Below the pieces are notes generated by a model, which did no database searches, was not told the origin of the DNA, and was given only the letters and a program-made list of their open reading frames with translations. From assembly GCF_011075055.1 (NCBI RefSeq), contig NC_058147.1, positions 10,664,001 to 10,728,000 of the forward strand: 64,000 nt of DNA, written 5' to 3'. Below, piece after piece: positions 11,270 through 24,520 of the stretch (within the stretch, counting starts at the first letter, position 1; each line of letters opens with the position of its first letter). Source of the stretch: Mangifera indica (taxonomy: Eukaryota; Streptophyta; Magnoliopsida; Sapindales; Anacardiaceae). A program made the translations under genes and the position numbers.

Positions 11270-11965
11270 GGGCTGAACATGACTTAGAATAGAACATTAT
11301 ACGAGTTATGATCAATGACTAGTTACAATATTACTAACTAAATATGCTTCTTATTTGTCAATCATCCAAAAGTGTGGATAAACTTTTTATCCAAAGACAA
11401 TAAGAAGAACTCTACAATATAGTGCATCTCACCAGAATCTACAAGATATTTTTCTTATTCTCATATGTGTCTACAAGGAAAAATATATCACTTACTATCA
11501 AATCAAGATCACATCGTTAATATAATTATTCTATCTAAGTTTAACTAGAATGGAAATAAGTCTTAAGAATCAGATTTAAATTTGGAATATTCATATTCAA
11601 TTATTTGAATGTAACTTCTCATTTTTGTCATATATATATAAAATATCAATACAAAAGAAAAAGCGGAGAGATATATATACATAGATACATACACATAGAG
11701 AGAGATATTATCCTTAGAACCTTTATCCACAAGTCCTTCTTGAGATATATTTCATTGTATCTACTTAACTAATAACATACAATAGACATAGACTTTCGAC
11801 CAACAAACCAAACAATGTTAGAAATTTTGTATTTTATTTTCTTTATAATTCCTTCTATTTGGCATGGTAGTGGATATAAATATTAATTAATTAATTTTTA
11901 CGTATATTATTGTAGTTTATCTTGTACGAGACTTTAAATTGTATACACTAATTGTTAGTAACTAG
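11270..11965 (+). repeat. LTR-like dispersed repeat, copy 3
   Basis: Counterpart of 8270-9020 in the same orientation, with blocks GAGTTATGATCAATGACTAG, AAGACAATAAGAAGAACTC, TAATTATTCTATCTAAG and TATATATATAAAATATC. Possible LTR or LTR fragment; ends not resolved. Confidence 0.5.
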
Positions 11966-13601
11966 AATTTTCATCAGTAGACACAATTCTTACACCTTTT
12001 GGCAATTTTAGGACATGTATTCAATGCATGTCTCTATATTTTCTTTCAAAATTTAAACTTTACTAAATTAAGGAGCGAAATTGGCTTTTGTCTCTTGTTT
12101 CCTTGAGTGAGGTGAGAACGCATTAGTGTTTAAGAGAGAAGGGAGAATTCAAGGGAAAAGAGCCAAAGGGCAGAGGGTGTCCACGGCAAGCACATTAGTT
12201 TTTTTCCCATTCACTTTAAAATCTTCCTAAAGTTTCTTGTAAGTGTATTGACAAGAGGTGACACATTTAAAGGATCTCAGAAATTTTTTGACATAGGGTT
12301 CGAAATTTTTATGAAAAAGTTTGTATTAATCATATTTTAAATCTTAAATTGCATATAATGCATGGTTAATATAAGCTATAAATCAAACCAAAGTATTAAT
12401 TTTTTATTTTAAATTTTTTAATAAATTGCATATTATTTTCTATAATTTTCAGTGATTTATATATGCATGTTATTTCCTAAAACTACTAGTATTTAAATTT
12501 TATTTATTTTTAATTCTGTCATACTTTATTGAAAAGTTGAATAAATTTGCATGCATGTTGTCGTTCTATATAATGAGAAACAGGAATAATTCACTTAAGA
12601 ATCTTAAAAATATTTTAGTTGTTTAAATAATATTTAATTAAATGATGATGAGTTAAGATTATATTCAAAGTTAGGGTTAAGAAAACTTTAAGAATGTGCG
12701 AGGGGTTAACTGAAATTTGTAGAAAAATTTGTGAGCTCATGAGAATCTCTTGAAATTGGGTCATGGCATTGCATATGCTTTTAAGGGAAAATTATATTTT
12801 ATTAAAGAAATCAATGATTCTTATTTTGGCAAAATCATTTAAATTTGAATTATTTTGACACCTTAAGGAAATATGTTAGGGTAAATCCGAATATGGAATT
12901 TTATTAAATGCCTATGAAACTGAATAATGTAGTATTTGATAATTTAACTAATGTTATATTTAAACGATATTTATTAATTTATTTTATATTTAAAACAAAA
13001 TAAATTTGAAATAAATTTAAATGTTACGTACATAGGTGTAACCGAAACTAAATTTTTTTATTTTTAAGGTTGAATTTTTTCCAATGACAATATGCTATTT
13101 TTTAAAATTGTTTATATTCTAATATTCAATTCTTTTACACGATAATTTGATGTAATTTTTTTAAAATTTTTGTTTTCTTATTGGCCTCAAAGAAAATTAT
13201 TTATGATAGTAGTTTGAGGTGGCTTGAGTCCAATTTTTTTAAAATTATAGGGCATTTGTTAGTTTTTTAAAGTTGTAGCGGTAGACCCAAAATAAGTTTG
13301 CAGTACCCGATTCAATTTAATAAATTGGGCTTGAACCAAAATTTTAAGCCCAAATGGATAGGTTCAAAGTCCAAACCTGAAATTTTTTTCGTACAGGCCC
13401 AATTAACAGCCCTATTAACTAACATTGTGACATATTGGTAATGTTTTATTAATTATTTGTCTGTAATGTTGCCCGTTATTTTCCAACTCCCCAATTATTC
13501 TTACAATCCATATGTTAACATCTTATATTATAAAATTATTATAACTTATCATGCAAATACAAAGATCGGGCAATGCAGGATAAAGAGATATCTACCTCAT
13601 C
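11966..13601. other. Intergenic, AT-rich, nothing firmly recognised
   Basis: No gene is supported. At 13398-13414 the sequence reads, on the minus strand, TAGGGCTGTTAATTGGGCC, which resembles a hAT end, but I found no convincing partner end. Confidence 0.4.
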
Positions 13602-13947
13602 TAGCAGTATAAGTTTAGTCAAGCTATTCTCAAGTTATTGGGGCTTGACTTGACTAATATTGAGTTGAGTTCGAGCTTGCGGATCGTTGGTTTGGTGAAC
13701 TCATAAGTTAGTTCAATAAAAATATCAATAAGTCCTAAAAATTTTTAAATCTTATACTATAATTAAAAATGAAGGAGTTCAAATGCAACGTAAATTTTTG
13801 AATCAATCTTAAGTTAGATTAACTTGTCTTGAGCTTAAGCCCAAGCTAAGATCTCACTAACTCGATGAGTTTGAGATCTTACTAAAGTAATTTAGTCAAA
13901 TTCAAATGAATCGATACTCAACTTAACTCGACTATATTACACCTCTA
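13602..13947. mobile_element. Possible short hAT-like element
   Basis: The right end read inwards is TAGAGGTGTAATATAGTCGA. The left end is TAGCAGTATAAGTTTAGTCA. Both run into GTCGAGTT / GTCAAGCT-type sequence. The octamers outside (ACCTCATC and TCTATATC) match poorly, so the target duplication is not confirmed. Confidence 0.4.
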
Positions 13948-14339
13948 TCTATATCCCCACTTACACGGGATTTTTGTTCTTATATTTATTTATTTTTTGA
14001 AATTCTCTCTTCACACAAGATAAGACTCGTTATTAGGATAAAACTTTCATTTTAGACAATACTAACACCTTTATTCACTTTTGTACTATTATATCTAATT
14101 TGAGTAGGGAAAAAATTTATCACTTCCAAGATAAACCCAATTAAGGCATGATTATCTTTGATTTTTTTTTTCCCCAAGACAACCCAAATGAGGACATGCA
14201 GGTCCACCACAAATTGTTAAATTTCAAATGATATCCTGCAAAATTTCAATATAACCCTACATGTTTCTCAAATTTTCAAAATGATCCCAACTTAAAAGTT
14301 TCTTTATAAGAAATGTTGTTGTCCTTAATATATTATAAT
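13948..14339. other. Intergenic, nothing recognised
   Basis: AT-rich spacer between the possible hAT element and a MITE. No gene or element is supported. Confidence 0.4.
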
Positions 14340-14502
14340 ATCTATAAAACTTTGTATATTCACTTTAAATATATAAATAAATATATATTTTATATGTGTC
14401 ATCAAGTCATTACGTGATTTTGAATTAAAAATAAAATAATACACAATTACCTGATGATATATCATATATATACTCAAATATATATATACATAGCAATTGT
14501 TT
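14340..14502. mobile_element. Palindromic MITE, diverged copy
   Basis: Shares the ATATGTGTCATCAAGTCATT / GATTTTGAATTAAAAATAAA core and the inverted closing arm (TGATGATATATCATATATA, CATAGCAATTG) with the copy at 10935. The outer arms have degenerated into TATA repeats. Confidence 0.6.
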
Positions 14503-14504
14503 TT

Positions 14505-14577
14505 TTCACCCTTTTTAACTAATTCTAATTACGCATGATTAAGGAAAATATTTTAATAACGCCGTCATCATAAAGTA
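14505..14577 (+). repeat. Second copy of the 9675-9757 segment
   Basis: TTTTTTCACCCTTTTTAACT through TACGCATGATTAAGGAAAAT to GCCGTCATCATAA matches 9678-9755 with few differences. Its nature is unknown. Confidence 0.55.
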
Positions 14578-15620
14578 TATTTAGACTACTATGTATTTCT
14601 AAACCATTAATGAGTGTTCCAACAATATAATCTAATCTAACATGATTTCTTCAAAACGTTTGTGAAAAAAAAAAAAACATTTTTTATATATAAATATTCC
14701 ACTTACAATTTTGAGGCTCAATCCAAGATCATACCAAGCTCCTCTCACGTCTTCTTTTTTTGCTCTCCTAATTAACCAAATTGATACATGTGATTAGAAC
14801 CCATAAATGACAAAGAGAAATCAAATACAACTCCTAAGCTTAATAGTTAACAAAGGTTGAGAAAATGAAAGAAAATTTTTGACACCTCTAAGCCAAACCT
14901 TTTTCCTCCACCTTTTTCTTTTCTTCCTCTTTCTCTTTTTGCTCTTTTCTCCCTCTTTCTCCTTGCTTTTTTTTTTTTTTTTTGGCTTTCTCAATTCTGT
15001 CTCTTGGCTTATGGCCTGTCATTCAATGCCAGGATGGAACGAAAATCATGGATAGACTTATTTATGCAAAAGGTTAGGTTGTTTAATAAGTTTAGGCCAA
15101 CCATACTTTAAGAGTAAGGTTCACCACCATACTTGGATGTCTCATATCTTTCTAACATAGTATTATTCCTCTCTCCTTCATGCCCAATTAAAGCTCACAT
15201 GTCTTTATTTATTTATTTATTACTCCAAATTAGATATATTAATAGGCTAGGTCGGGTCACATGTTGGGTCAGACCAGGCAAATATTTGCCATTTGACAGG
15301 CTTTTGTGTTGGGTTAGCTCAACAAAAACACAAGGCGTAGGGCACAACCTAAAGGCTTTAGGATCGTGCCTCTATGGCCTCTTAGTGAGTCAATCTACTA
15401 AATTTTATAATTTTTCAATATTTTTAATTTTTAATTAATTATTAAAAAAATATAATTTTTACAAATCATATCAAATCAACCCACTAACCTTATCTCACAA
15501 TCCACTAAACCTACAAACCTAACACAACCTACTTTTTTTCAATGTTGAGCCAATGTGGACCGTGCCAAAATTATTTGAAACCTCTACTTCATATGGTCAA
15601 TTTTATTTAAAAAAAAAAAA
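14578..15620. other. Intergenic, nothing firmly recognised
   Basis: Holds a pyrimidine-rich stretch with a T run near 14968. A TAGAGGTTTCAAATAATTTT sequence on the minus strand ending at 15586 resembles a hAT end with no partner. The 101-codon open frame at 15133-15438 has no recognisable domain. Confidence 0.4.
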
Positions 15621-16336
15621 GGCCAAAGGACTTATTCCAATCCAAAGTATGTTATTTTCCTAAGTCACACTCCTTTAGTTGTAAAAATTTCAAATACCCA
15701 TATATAAGGGGTTAAGTTTGTTTGTTTTAAGGGCAAAATCATTATTTCATTTATAATATTAAAAATAAACTAAAATTTAATTTCTTTTTTCCCTTAAACT
15801 CTAAAAACTAAAAGTTTTCCCCTTAAGTCATGTCTTAAAAAATGACATTCCCCCCACTAGAATTTAGTTTTAATCTCCGATGCCAAATCCGACACCATCG
15901 CTAGTGACGAAGAGTCTCTGACACATTATCATGCTCCAACGGTAGCTCTCTCCTCCTCTAGAACTTCAACTGAAGAAAATCTTGTTTGGGAAGATGAAGA
16001 CAAGATCTTTGTCACTTGAACTTCCGAAGGAAGGGAGAGAGACCATCGGAGCATGGTGATGCCTTAAGAACTCTTCGTCGTCGACAATGACATTGGATTT
16101 AATGTCGGATATTGAAAACTAAACCTTAAAGGGGAAAATGTCATTTTTTTTAAATTTAATTTGAGAAAAAACTTTTAATTTTTAAGGTTTAGAGGGGGAA
16201 AAGGAGATTAGATTTTAAGAATTTAAAATTTTGTTAATTTTAGCTATTTATGAGTAAGTGTTTAGAATTTTCAAAGTTAATGATGAGAGAAAATTTGGTA
16301 AAACAACATAGTTTAAGTAATAATAAGTCCATGGGC
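15621..16336. mobile_element. MULE-type MITE (GGCCAAAGGACTTATT ends)
   Basis: The left end GGCCAAAGGACTTATTCCAA pairs with the right end, which read inwards is GCCCATGGACTTATTATTAC. The interior is an imperfect foldback: CGATGCCAAATCCGACACCA is answered by the complement near 16080-16105, with inner arms around CTCTCTCC...GGGAGAGAG. It sits in an A-tract, and both flanks read TATTTAAAAAAAAAAAA, so the 9-bp duplication cannot be set exactly. It belongs with the elements at 25244 and 26665. Confidence 0.65.
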
Positions 16337-16939
16337 TATTTAAAAAAAAAAAAAGCGCTCCAATCATATGTCATGTGAATCACCTTTAGTAACTTCAATG
16401 AATTAATATTTACTCATTAATCTACTTGACAACATGGACATTATTAAAATAATTATTTAAAGTTTGAGGGAATAGGTAATTAGGGTGTTACATAAAGCAA
16501 CTATTTGGAATTTAAACTTAGAATACATTAGTTCTTAAAGATCTACTCATAGAGATAATTTAGTTATAATTTTTCAATAGTTTATCCATATCATATTTAT
16601 TGAGATTTTATTTTTACTTATATTTCATTTTCTTTAAATGATAATGAATTTATTATTATAAATTATGGATTTAAGTTTTTTTTTTTTAATCTTTTGCACT
16701 TTTAAATATCTTGGTTGTAAAATATCTTGGAATATCTCTAACTCTTCCATATACACTCGTTAGTGCTTTTATGTAGTACTCCTGTTCAGAGAATCTTGTT
16801 TAGTTATATATACCTAGATATATAATTCTTAATTTTCACTTAATATGATTAATTAAATTACTCATTATAGAGGTTTATACGCTTTTTAACTAATATTCCA
16901 AGAGTTACACCGATGTAGCCAATATACATATATATACTG
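16337..16939. other. Intergenic, AT-rich, nothing recognised
   Basis: Spacer between the MULE-type MITE and a palindromic MITE. No gene is supported. Confidence 0.4.
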
Positions 16940-17108
16940 AGCAATGTTATAAAGATCCATTTTAAGTATACAAATATGTACACGTTTATATATGTCATTA
17001 TTTAATTGGTGATTATTTTATTCTTAATTTAAAATCACATAATTATATGATAATATATATAAGTGTATACATAATTGTGTACTCAAAATAAATATATATA
17101 GTTTTATT
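16940..17108. mobile_element. Palindromic MITE, diverged copy
   Basis: Begins GAGCAATGTTATAAAGATCC, has the TATATATGTCATTATTTAAT arm and its inverse ATTATATGATAATATATAT, and ends GTGTACTCAAAATAAATATA. Same layout as 10935. Confidence 0.6.
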
Positions 17109-17959
17109 GATATACAATTCATTAAAATTGTCTCATTATATGAAACATATTTGACCATCATTGACCATAATGAAAAATCCATAGTTGTGATACTATTGAC
17201 TAGAGATCAATTTTATGGCCATTCTCGGAAGCTACATCGATAGATTTTAGGAGGTCTACCAACTGAAAATTTGCCTACCCACATTCGAACTGCAATTCGT
17301 TGACAGTAAGCCAAAATTTATTCAACTTTTTCTCAAAAACTGAGGTTAGTATTAAATGATTTTGTTACTTATTTTAAAGTTTATGGTGATGTTGTGCATT
17401 TCAATTTAAATTTTTGAATTTTACGTATGAAGATGACCTTTTTTTTTTTTGTTGTAATTGAATTTGTTTGTTAGTTTACGGTTTTTTTATTTTTAGTTCT
17501 TCTATATTATGATTTGTGGTTTGAAATTATGATTCTGACCAAAAAAAATTAAAGACTTTTCAATTGGTAGGCATGAAAACCATTATGCCTACTAGGTAAT
17601 TACGCCTCCCTTTATTGTTCATCGATAGGGTGTATTTGGTAGGTATTGTGCCTATTAGGGGCAAATGGTATTTTGCAAGCACAATGCCCACTAGAAGGTT
17701 TCGTTTTATTTCATATGGGGGGGGGGTGTTGGGGAGGGAATGATACTTTCTACAAGGGATAAATTGATAGTTTTCTTTTTCTTGATATAAGTATTGTTGT
17801 CAAATATTCGGTATAACTATTTTGTTAGGTAAGTGTATATATATATATATTTTCGTTTAAATTAATTAAAATTTTGTTTTTTCATAAATTAGCATTAAAA
17901 GCCCAAAAGAAAATGAGGACAACATAAAACAATAACTTTGATGAAAAGGGTAAGAGATA
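17109..17959. other. Intergenic, nothing firmly recognised
   Basis: No gene is supported. Carries a G8 run near 17719 and a (TA) run near 17838-17850. Confidence 0.4.
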
Positions 17960-18600
17960 CCAATGAGTGCATCACTTCGGAATGCAACAGATGGTATATG
18001 GGCATAAAAACACGATTGACAAGCTTCATAGAAAGCTAAGTGAGAATAAAAGGAATCTTTTTTACTGAGACTTGTTTTGGTTCATTTTTAGATATGGAGG
18101 AGCATCTTTTCAACATCGTCCTCATCCATTTGTGTTCCTTCATCAAATCAACTATATTAGACTAAATAGAGTAGATGGCTATCTTAACTTGTTGGAGTTC
18201 ACCTTAGTGATAAGGTTGAGGCTTATTTACTCGAATGATATACAATCATATGTGTTTGTCTTAAGGATAAATCAACTTAAGAATATGTACTTTCTTAGAT
18301 GTAGTTTCATTATATATAAGGATTTGTATATGGTTTTTAAGACAAAGACATGGGAGGATAACAATAATGATGTTGTCAAGATTGTTGTACTAGTGGCGGA
18401 TAATAGAAAGTTGATTTTTCCTTCTCACGTTAGTCGATTATTAGACAACAATTAGTCATTATCCATGCTTCTTATCCGTTCAGAGCTTGACTACATATTT
18501 TATGAGGCAAGCCATATAAAAAAGTACAAGGAGGTTGCCCTTTGATATCTCGCTTTTGTAAAGGTCCTTTGACCATTAATCATGTGCTTATGGGATTTTT
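17960..18600 (+). pseudogene. Decayed DUF1985 (MULE-associated Ulp1-type) coding sequence
   Basis: Translated pieces in two frames match the order of a DUF1985 domain. ETCFGSFLDMEEHLFNIVLI starts at 18067. After a frameshift come LLEFTLVIRLRL (the family's 'FS-EFALVTGL' position, near 18187-18222) and DNNNDVVKIVVLVADNRKLI ('D-DIVKLALLYF--VLLG-DRRK'). After a stop at 18453 a piece reads IRSELDYIFYEASHIKKYKE. DUF1985 proteins in plants are mostly linked to Mutator-like elements carrying a C48 peptidase. No peptidase part, termini or intact frame is visible here, so this is a relic. The family call rests on motif resemblance by eye. Confidence 0.5.
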
Positions 18601-21114
18601 GCTAAAATTCTAGGTAAGCATTTCTCATTATTGTATCTATCATAACACCCACAAAACATTGAAAGGTTATTTTGGTCTATTTATATATTTGATATGTGTT
18701 TGTAGATTGGAAAGTGAGTAAGCATTAATAAGAAGTAATTTTTGGCCTGATGTACAAATGTGCATAGAGGATACATGTGCATTCATCAGTTTGTCATACA
18801 AAAACTTACACTGGTAGATGTATAGGAGAGGTCAACAGTGCATAAGGGCTACTTAACTTATCTTATGCACATTCAAACACTTAAACTTAAAACACCTTTT
18901 GGGTTCTAAAATTATGTTATGATATTATACATGAAACATTTATATCCAGATACATACCTTTACATAGAATATGTATTCGAAGAGATGTGTCCAATTCAAA
19001 CTTTCTTTTAATACATGGTAAAATTACAACATCATTAACACTTAATAAGCAGTGTGCAAAAATGTGTAAATGAAAATACCTCTATAATATAAATAATAAA
19101 CATATCAATTCATACATCTCAAATGTGTGAAATCAAATGTCATGTAACCAATGCATATGCTAATACATTATCCACAAATGTAAATACATAAAAACCCAAA
19201 ATATCAAAATGACAAAAATGCACCTCAGCCTCATGCAACCTTTTAAGCTAGATCATTGATTCCCAGCATACCTCGCTACTCACCTTGTTTACCTGCAAAG
19301 CCACAAAAGGAATATATGAGTGAAAAATACTCAGTAAGTAGGTGACCTTTCAGATTCTTACACACAATATCTCAAAATCTGGTGTCTCATCTCTATCCTA
19401 TTAAGTGGTTATTATTATTGGATTTTTTCGACCTCTCTATATGCTGATTCATTTCCTTATGGCATCTTCATATGCTATCTTTATAAGCAATGTCATTTTG
19501 GATGACTAGTACTTAAGCTTTTCTCATCATTCCCGATGCCTTGTGAAAGCACATGGCATTTTAGATGTCTATTAGATAAGTGCACCTTGCACATTATTGA
19601 TTGGGTTTTAGGCTAACTAATATTGATACCTTAGTCACACGAAGAATTTGATTGTTGTTCTTCTCGTACCATGTATGCATAACTATATATGGAACTGCTA
19701 ACTAAATTACCATTCTGGGATGACCCTTACTATAGGTACGTATATGATGCATCTCACTAACCATATGATGAACTAACTAGTGCCACTCTCCTTTACCATG
19801 CATACTTGAACTAAATTTAGTGGCTAATGCACTTTATCTTCAAGTGCTTAATACATCTCATAGGTATCTAACTCTTTCTTAGCTCTAATGTTTTCACATA
19901 TAACATCACTTTTGCACACAATTGGTGGTTATCTATATGTACATCATTTTCCTTAACTTTCATAAGTTCAATCTGAATCTACTTCAATCAAGGTTTGTAT
20001 CATCTTCCACACAACCACACATGTTTTATTAGCTAGCTATCTAGTTTCGCCTTCAAAATGGTCTTTCAAACCTTATCCCCACTTTAGCATATAACATAGA
20101 GGTAAAATTATCTTTTTATACTATATGTACAAACATGACTAGCCCTTGCTCCCTATGCCTTTATCTTAATCCTTGCATGAGCATTCGACCTTAATTGTCA
20201 TGGACGTACGTCTATACTATTGTCTAATGGTTGCTCTAACATCTATCTAACGTCCGTTAAGTCTTGATCCTTTGGGCCATAACCTTGTGTTCTTCTCCCA
20301 CACGGGTGTGTGTCTTGAATGTCATGAATGGGCGTGTATTCTATATTACATGACCATCCACAACCTTATAACCTAGCATAAACGTGCATCAACTCACGAG
20401 AAGTCGTTGCCTACATTGAGAATGCACAAGTGTCCATGCATGCATGCATAGTTGTGCATTAGCATATGGAAAAAATTTGTCTTCCCCGTTTCTACAAATT
20501 CCGACCAAATAGCTCACTTCTATATTTCTAAATCATTCATTCAAAGTCTTTGGCACCCTAAAATATGTTTCTCATATCTTGTAACCCACAAGCGCTCTTT
20601 AAATCCACATATCATGCATTATTCATAAGTTCACACAACAAGCATAATATATATATATCCAAATAAATATCATAAGGGTTAAATAGATGACACAATTGAA
20701 AATGAAAAGTTATTACATTTTTTAAATATCTTATCGAATTGTTAAATTTCAATGTTTTAAATTAATTGATATTTTAATTGTGTGACAAATATCAAATAAT
20801 AACTTATTTTTATACAGATAACCTTAACATAGTGTTTAGTTTGGGAACATTTTATTATAAAAATAAAATATTATCACAAATTGGATTAACTAAAAGCCTT
20901 ATGAGTATAAATTAATAATGCATTTGTGTAAACTAATATGTATATATAATTATTATGTTTAATTAGTCTTAACAAAATAATAATAATATATCATTTTACC
21001 TAAGTTTCTTTAATGTGTTACACTAAATTAATTAAGTAGGGCTAAAATTATAACAAAATCAAAGGTGTCTTGATAATCTTTTAACATCTAAGAAAAAATT
21101 ATAATTATATCAAT
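18601..21114. other. Intergenic, probably old retrotransposon debris; nothing proven
   Basis: No coding frame of note. The sequence around 19260-19340 (CTCACCTTGTTTACCTGC, AAAATACTCAGTAAGTAGGT) is less AT-rich than its surroundings and looks like repeat DNA, but I could not define LTR ends, a primer site or domains. TGCATGCATGCA runs occur at 20433-20448. Confidence 0.3.
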
Positions 21115-21205
<91 letters not shown>

Positions 21206-21347
21206 CAAATAAGTATACAAATAATATATTATCATATGATTGAATAATTTTAAATGAACGATAAAATAATACTCAATCACATTATGACAAATAATGTATG
21301 TACGTATTTGTGTGTTCAAAAGTATATAAACTAGCATTGCTTTAATC
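21115..21347. mobile_element. Palindromic MITE with an expanded (TA)n(TG)n arm
   Basis: The right half (ATATATTATCATATGATTGA, TTTTAAATGAACGATAAAAT, CATTATGACAAATAATGTAT, then GTGTGTTCAAAAGTATATA-AACTAGCATTGC) is a normal copy of the 10935 family. The left arm is replaced by about 26 TA units followed by about 15 TG units (21120-21202), apparently grown out of the arm's TATGTGTAC motif. The 76-codon minus-strand frame is simple-sequence translation. Confidence 0.65.
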
Positions 21348-21515
21348 ATATTATCTACTAAATTACTTGTTATATCAACTTAGTAATAAATTATTAACAT
21401 AATCTTTTATTATCTAATGAACAAAAAAATGTAATTTCAATTGTAAAAACATATATTATCAGAGTAATATTTTATTCCTCCAAACCGAACACATCTTAAG
21501 GGGTATTTTTATGAT

Positions 21516-21690
21516 AATAAAATTATATGTACCTATTTTGAATACATAAATAGTTGTATACTTGATATATGTTATCAAGTGTTAAGTAACTTTGAATTAA
21601 AGATGAAACAACACTTAATCACATAATGACACATAATATATGTATTTGTTCATATACTCAAAAATAGATATGCATAACATTGCTATTCAT
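21516..21690. mobile_element. Palindromic MITE
   Basis: Runs from AAAATTATATGTACCTATTT to ATAGATATGCATAACATTGC. The inner arms TGATATATGTTATCAAGTGT and ACTTAATCACATAATGACAC enclose TTTGAATTAAAGATGAAAC. Same family as 10935. Confidence 0.65.
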
Positions 21691-21750
21691 ATAAAACCTT
21701 AATCACCTCATTTGAAGTATTGAATCATAATTAAGTGAGGGTTAATATTT

Positions 21751-22330
21751 GGCCAAAAGACTATTTCCCACCCAAGGTTTGTTGAAATGATAAATTACCA
21801 TCCTTTAAGTTTCAAAAAACTAAATTCACACTCCTTATCCACTTTTGTTAGTGGATTATGTGAAGTGAAAGGGCAATAAGGTCATGTTACATAGATTTTC
21901 TTTTTTCTCTTTTCATTCTATTCGTTTTATAGACTAATATTTGGCCAAAAAGCTATTTCTCACCCAAGGGTTGCTGAACTGATAAATTGTCACCTTTTAA
22001 ATTTCAAAAAGTCAAATTCACATTCATTATCTACTTTTGTTGGGGAATTTTGTTAAGTAAAAGAGCAATGAGGTCATGTTATATAGATTTTTATATTTTC
22101 TCTTTTCATCTTATTTGTTTTATAGATTTTTGGCCAAAAGACTATTTACCACCCAAGGTTTGCTGAAATAATAAATTATCATTATTTAAGTTTCAAAAAA
22201 CCAATTTCACACTCATTATCCACTTCTATTAGTGAATTATATTAAGCAAAAAGATAGTAAGGTCATGTTACATAGTTTTTTCTATTTTCTATTTTCATCT
22301 TATTTGTTTTATTTTTCTTCCCCCTGTCTT
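21751..22330 (+). repeat. Three tandem copies of a MULE-type terminus (~180-200 bp)
   Basis: Units start at 21751, 21953 and 22132 with GGCCAAAAGACTATTTCCCA and variants. Each continues through CACTCATTATCCACTTTTGT and AAGGTCATGTTACATAGATT to TCATCTTATTTGTTTTAT. The opening motif is the same as the ends of the MULE-type MITEs at 15621, 25244 and 26665. This looks like one element end amplified in tandem. Confidence 0.65.
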
Positions 22331-22950
22331 CCTTTTTTCTTTTTTATTTTCTCTTTTCAAAATTTATTAGCAAACTATGATATATAAAAATATTAGGAGT
22401 ATTAGTGAATATTTTTAGGGGCCTTTTTTTAATTTAAATTTGAAGCATAGATGCTTTTGAAAATTTTAAAATTTTAATAAGTCTCTTAATAGTTTTATAA
22501 ATAATTATAATATCTCAAAGAATTGACCAAAATACAATATTTTAAAATTTACTAGAGTTTCTTTTTTTAAAAGTCTAAATAATAAATTTTTTAACTGATG
22601 ATAACATATTCATAATTTGACATTTATATTAAATTTTAATAACAATTTTATAATTTTAATAAAAAGATAAAACATTTATTTATAAAAAAAAAATTAATCA
22701 ATTCACTTGCAAAAATAGATAACCAATAAACCTTGATTTTTTTAAATTTAAAGTATGAAAATTTGTCGTTTTATCAAACATTAGATGAGAAATGGTCGTT
22801 CCATTATGTACTATATGTATACATTTGAAATAAAATAGAAATTTTTGTTTCTTATTTATGGTGTTTCCTAATCGGGTCGGATATATATCCATATTATCAT
22901 TCTTAGCCTGCCACCCAAGTCACGCCTGTATTCCAACGCAGCTTTGTATA
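22331..22950. other. Upstream intergenic region of cytochrome c
   Basis: AT-rich, no supported gene. The short minus-strand open frames that overlap it carry no recognisable domain. Confidence 0.4.
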
Positions 22951-23208
22951 TACTATATAAAAATGGACGGTCAAAATTGATGGGATGCTTCTTGTCACCT
23001 CTAAAAACTCGACACGTGCACCTCCTTCCTAAGAGAGTCATGGCAAACACGTGCATTTTTTCTGGAATATTCCACGAAAGTTCCCAAGTCTCTGGGAAAC
23101 CAAATCAAAATAACGACTTTAAAAGCGACTTGACCAACCCAAACCCTAGCTTTTGTCTCTTTACATCTCTCTTTTTCTAGACTTTTCTCTTTGTGAAGTC
23201 CATACAAT
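22951..23208 (+). promoter_or_regulatory. Cytochrome c promoter / 5' leader with TATA, ACGT boxes, heat-shock-type element and telo-box
   Basis: Seen in order: TATATAAAAA near 22953-22963; two copies of ACACGTGCA, 35 bp apart, centred on CACGTG at 23013-23018 and 23048-23053; TTCTGGAATATTCCACGAA at 23060-23078, which gives alternating TTC/GAA units with 2-bp spacing and one 3-bp gap; AAACCCTAG at 23141-23149. CACGTG is a G-box/ABRE core. The TTCnnGAAnnTTC pattern is a heat-shock element. AAACCCTA is the plant telo-box. Arabidopsis CYTC promoters are known to use ACGT and site II motifs; I saw no clear site II (TGGGCC/T) here. The transcription start is not visible, so some of these sites may lie in the 5' UTR. 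Confidence 0.55.
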
Positions 23209-24335
<1,127 letters not shown>

Positions 24336-24520
24336 AACACATGCTGACGCTCTGTTTTCCCCTACCATGCCATGCCATGCCATTTTGCTGTTGTTGGAGA
24401 TTTTTTCACAAACCGGAGATAGTACTATTTTTTTATCCAATAAATCAAATAGACTATATAGGCCACTAGCCCTGCTCTCTGTAAAATGGGCATTGCTAGT
24501 CATTGTTTATTTGAGATAAA
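24336..24520 (+). other. Cytochrome c 3' UTR with likely poly(A) signal
   Basis: Follows the TGA at 24333-24335. It contains a CCATG pentamer repeated three times (24365-24383) and an AATAAA at 24439-24444. Overlapping minus-strand open frames here (24146-24503) are shadows of the cytochrome c exon. Confidence 0.6.

Noticed and set aside
13398..13414. hAT-like end TAGGGCTGTTAATTGGGCC (minus strand)
   Set aside because: No partner end with a matching octamer was found; kept only as a note.
15560..15586. hAT-like end TAGAGGTTTCAAATAATT (minus strand)
   Set aside because: No matching left end or target duplication found.
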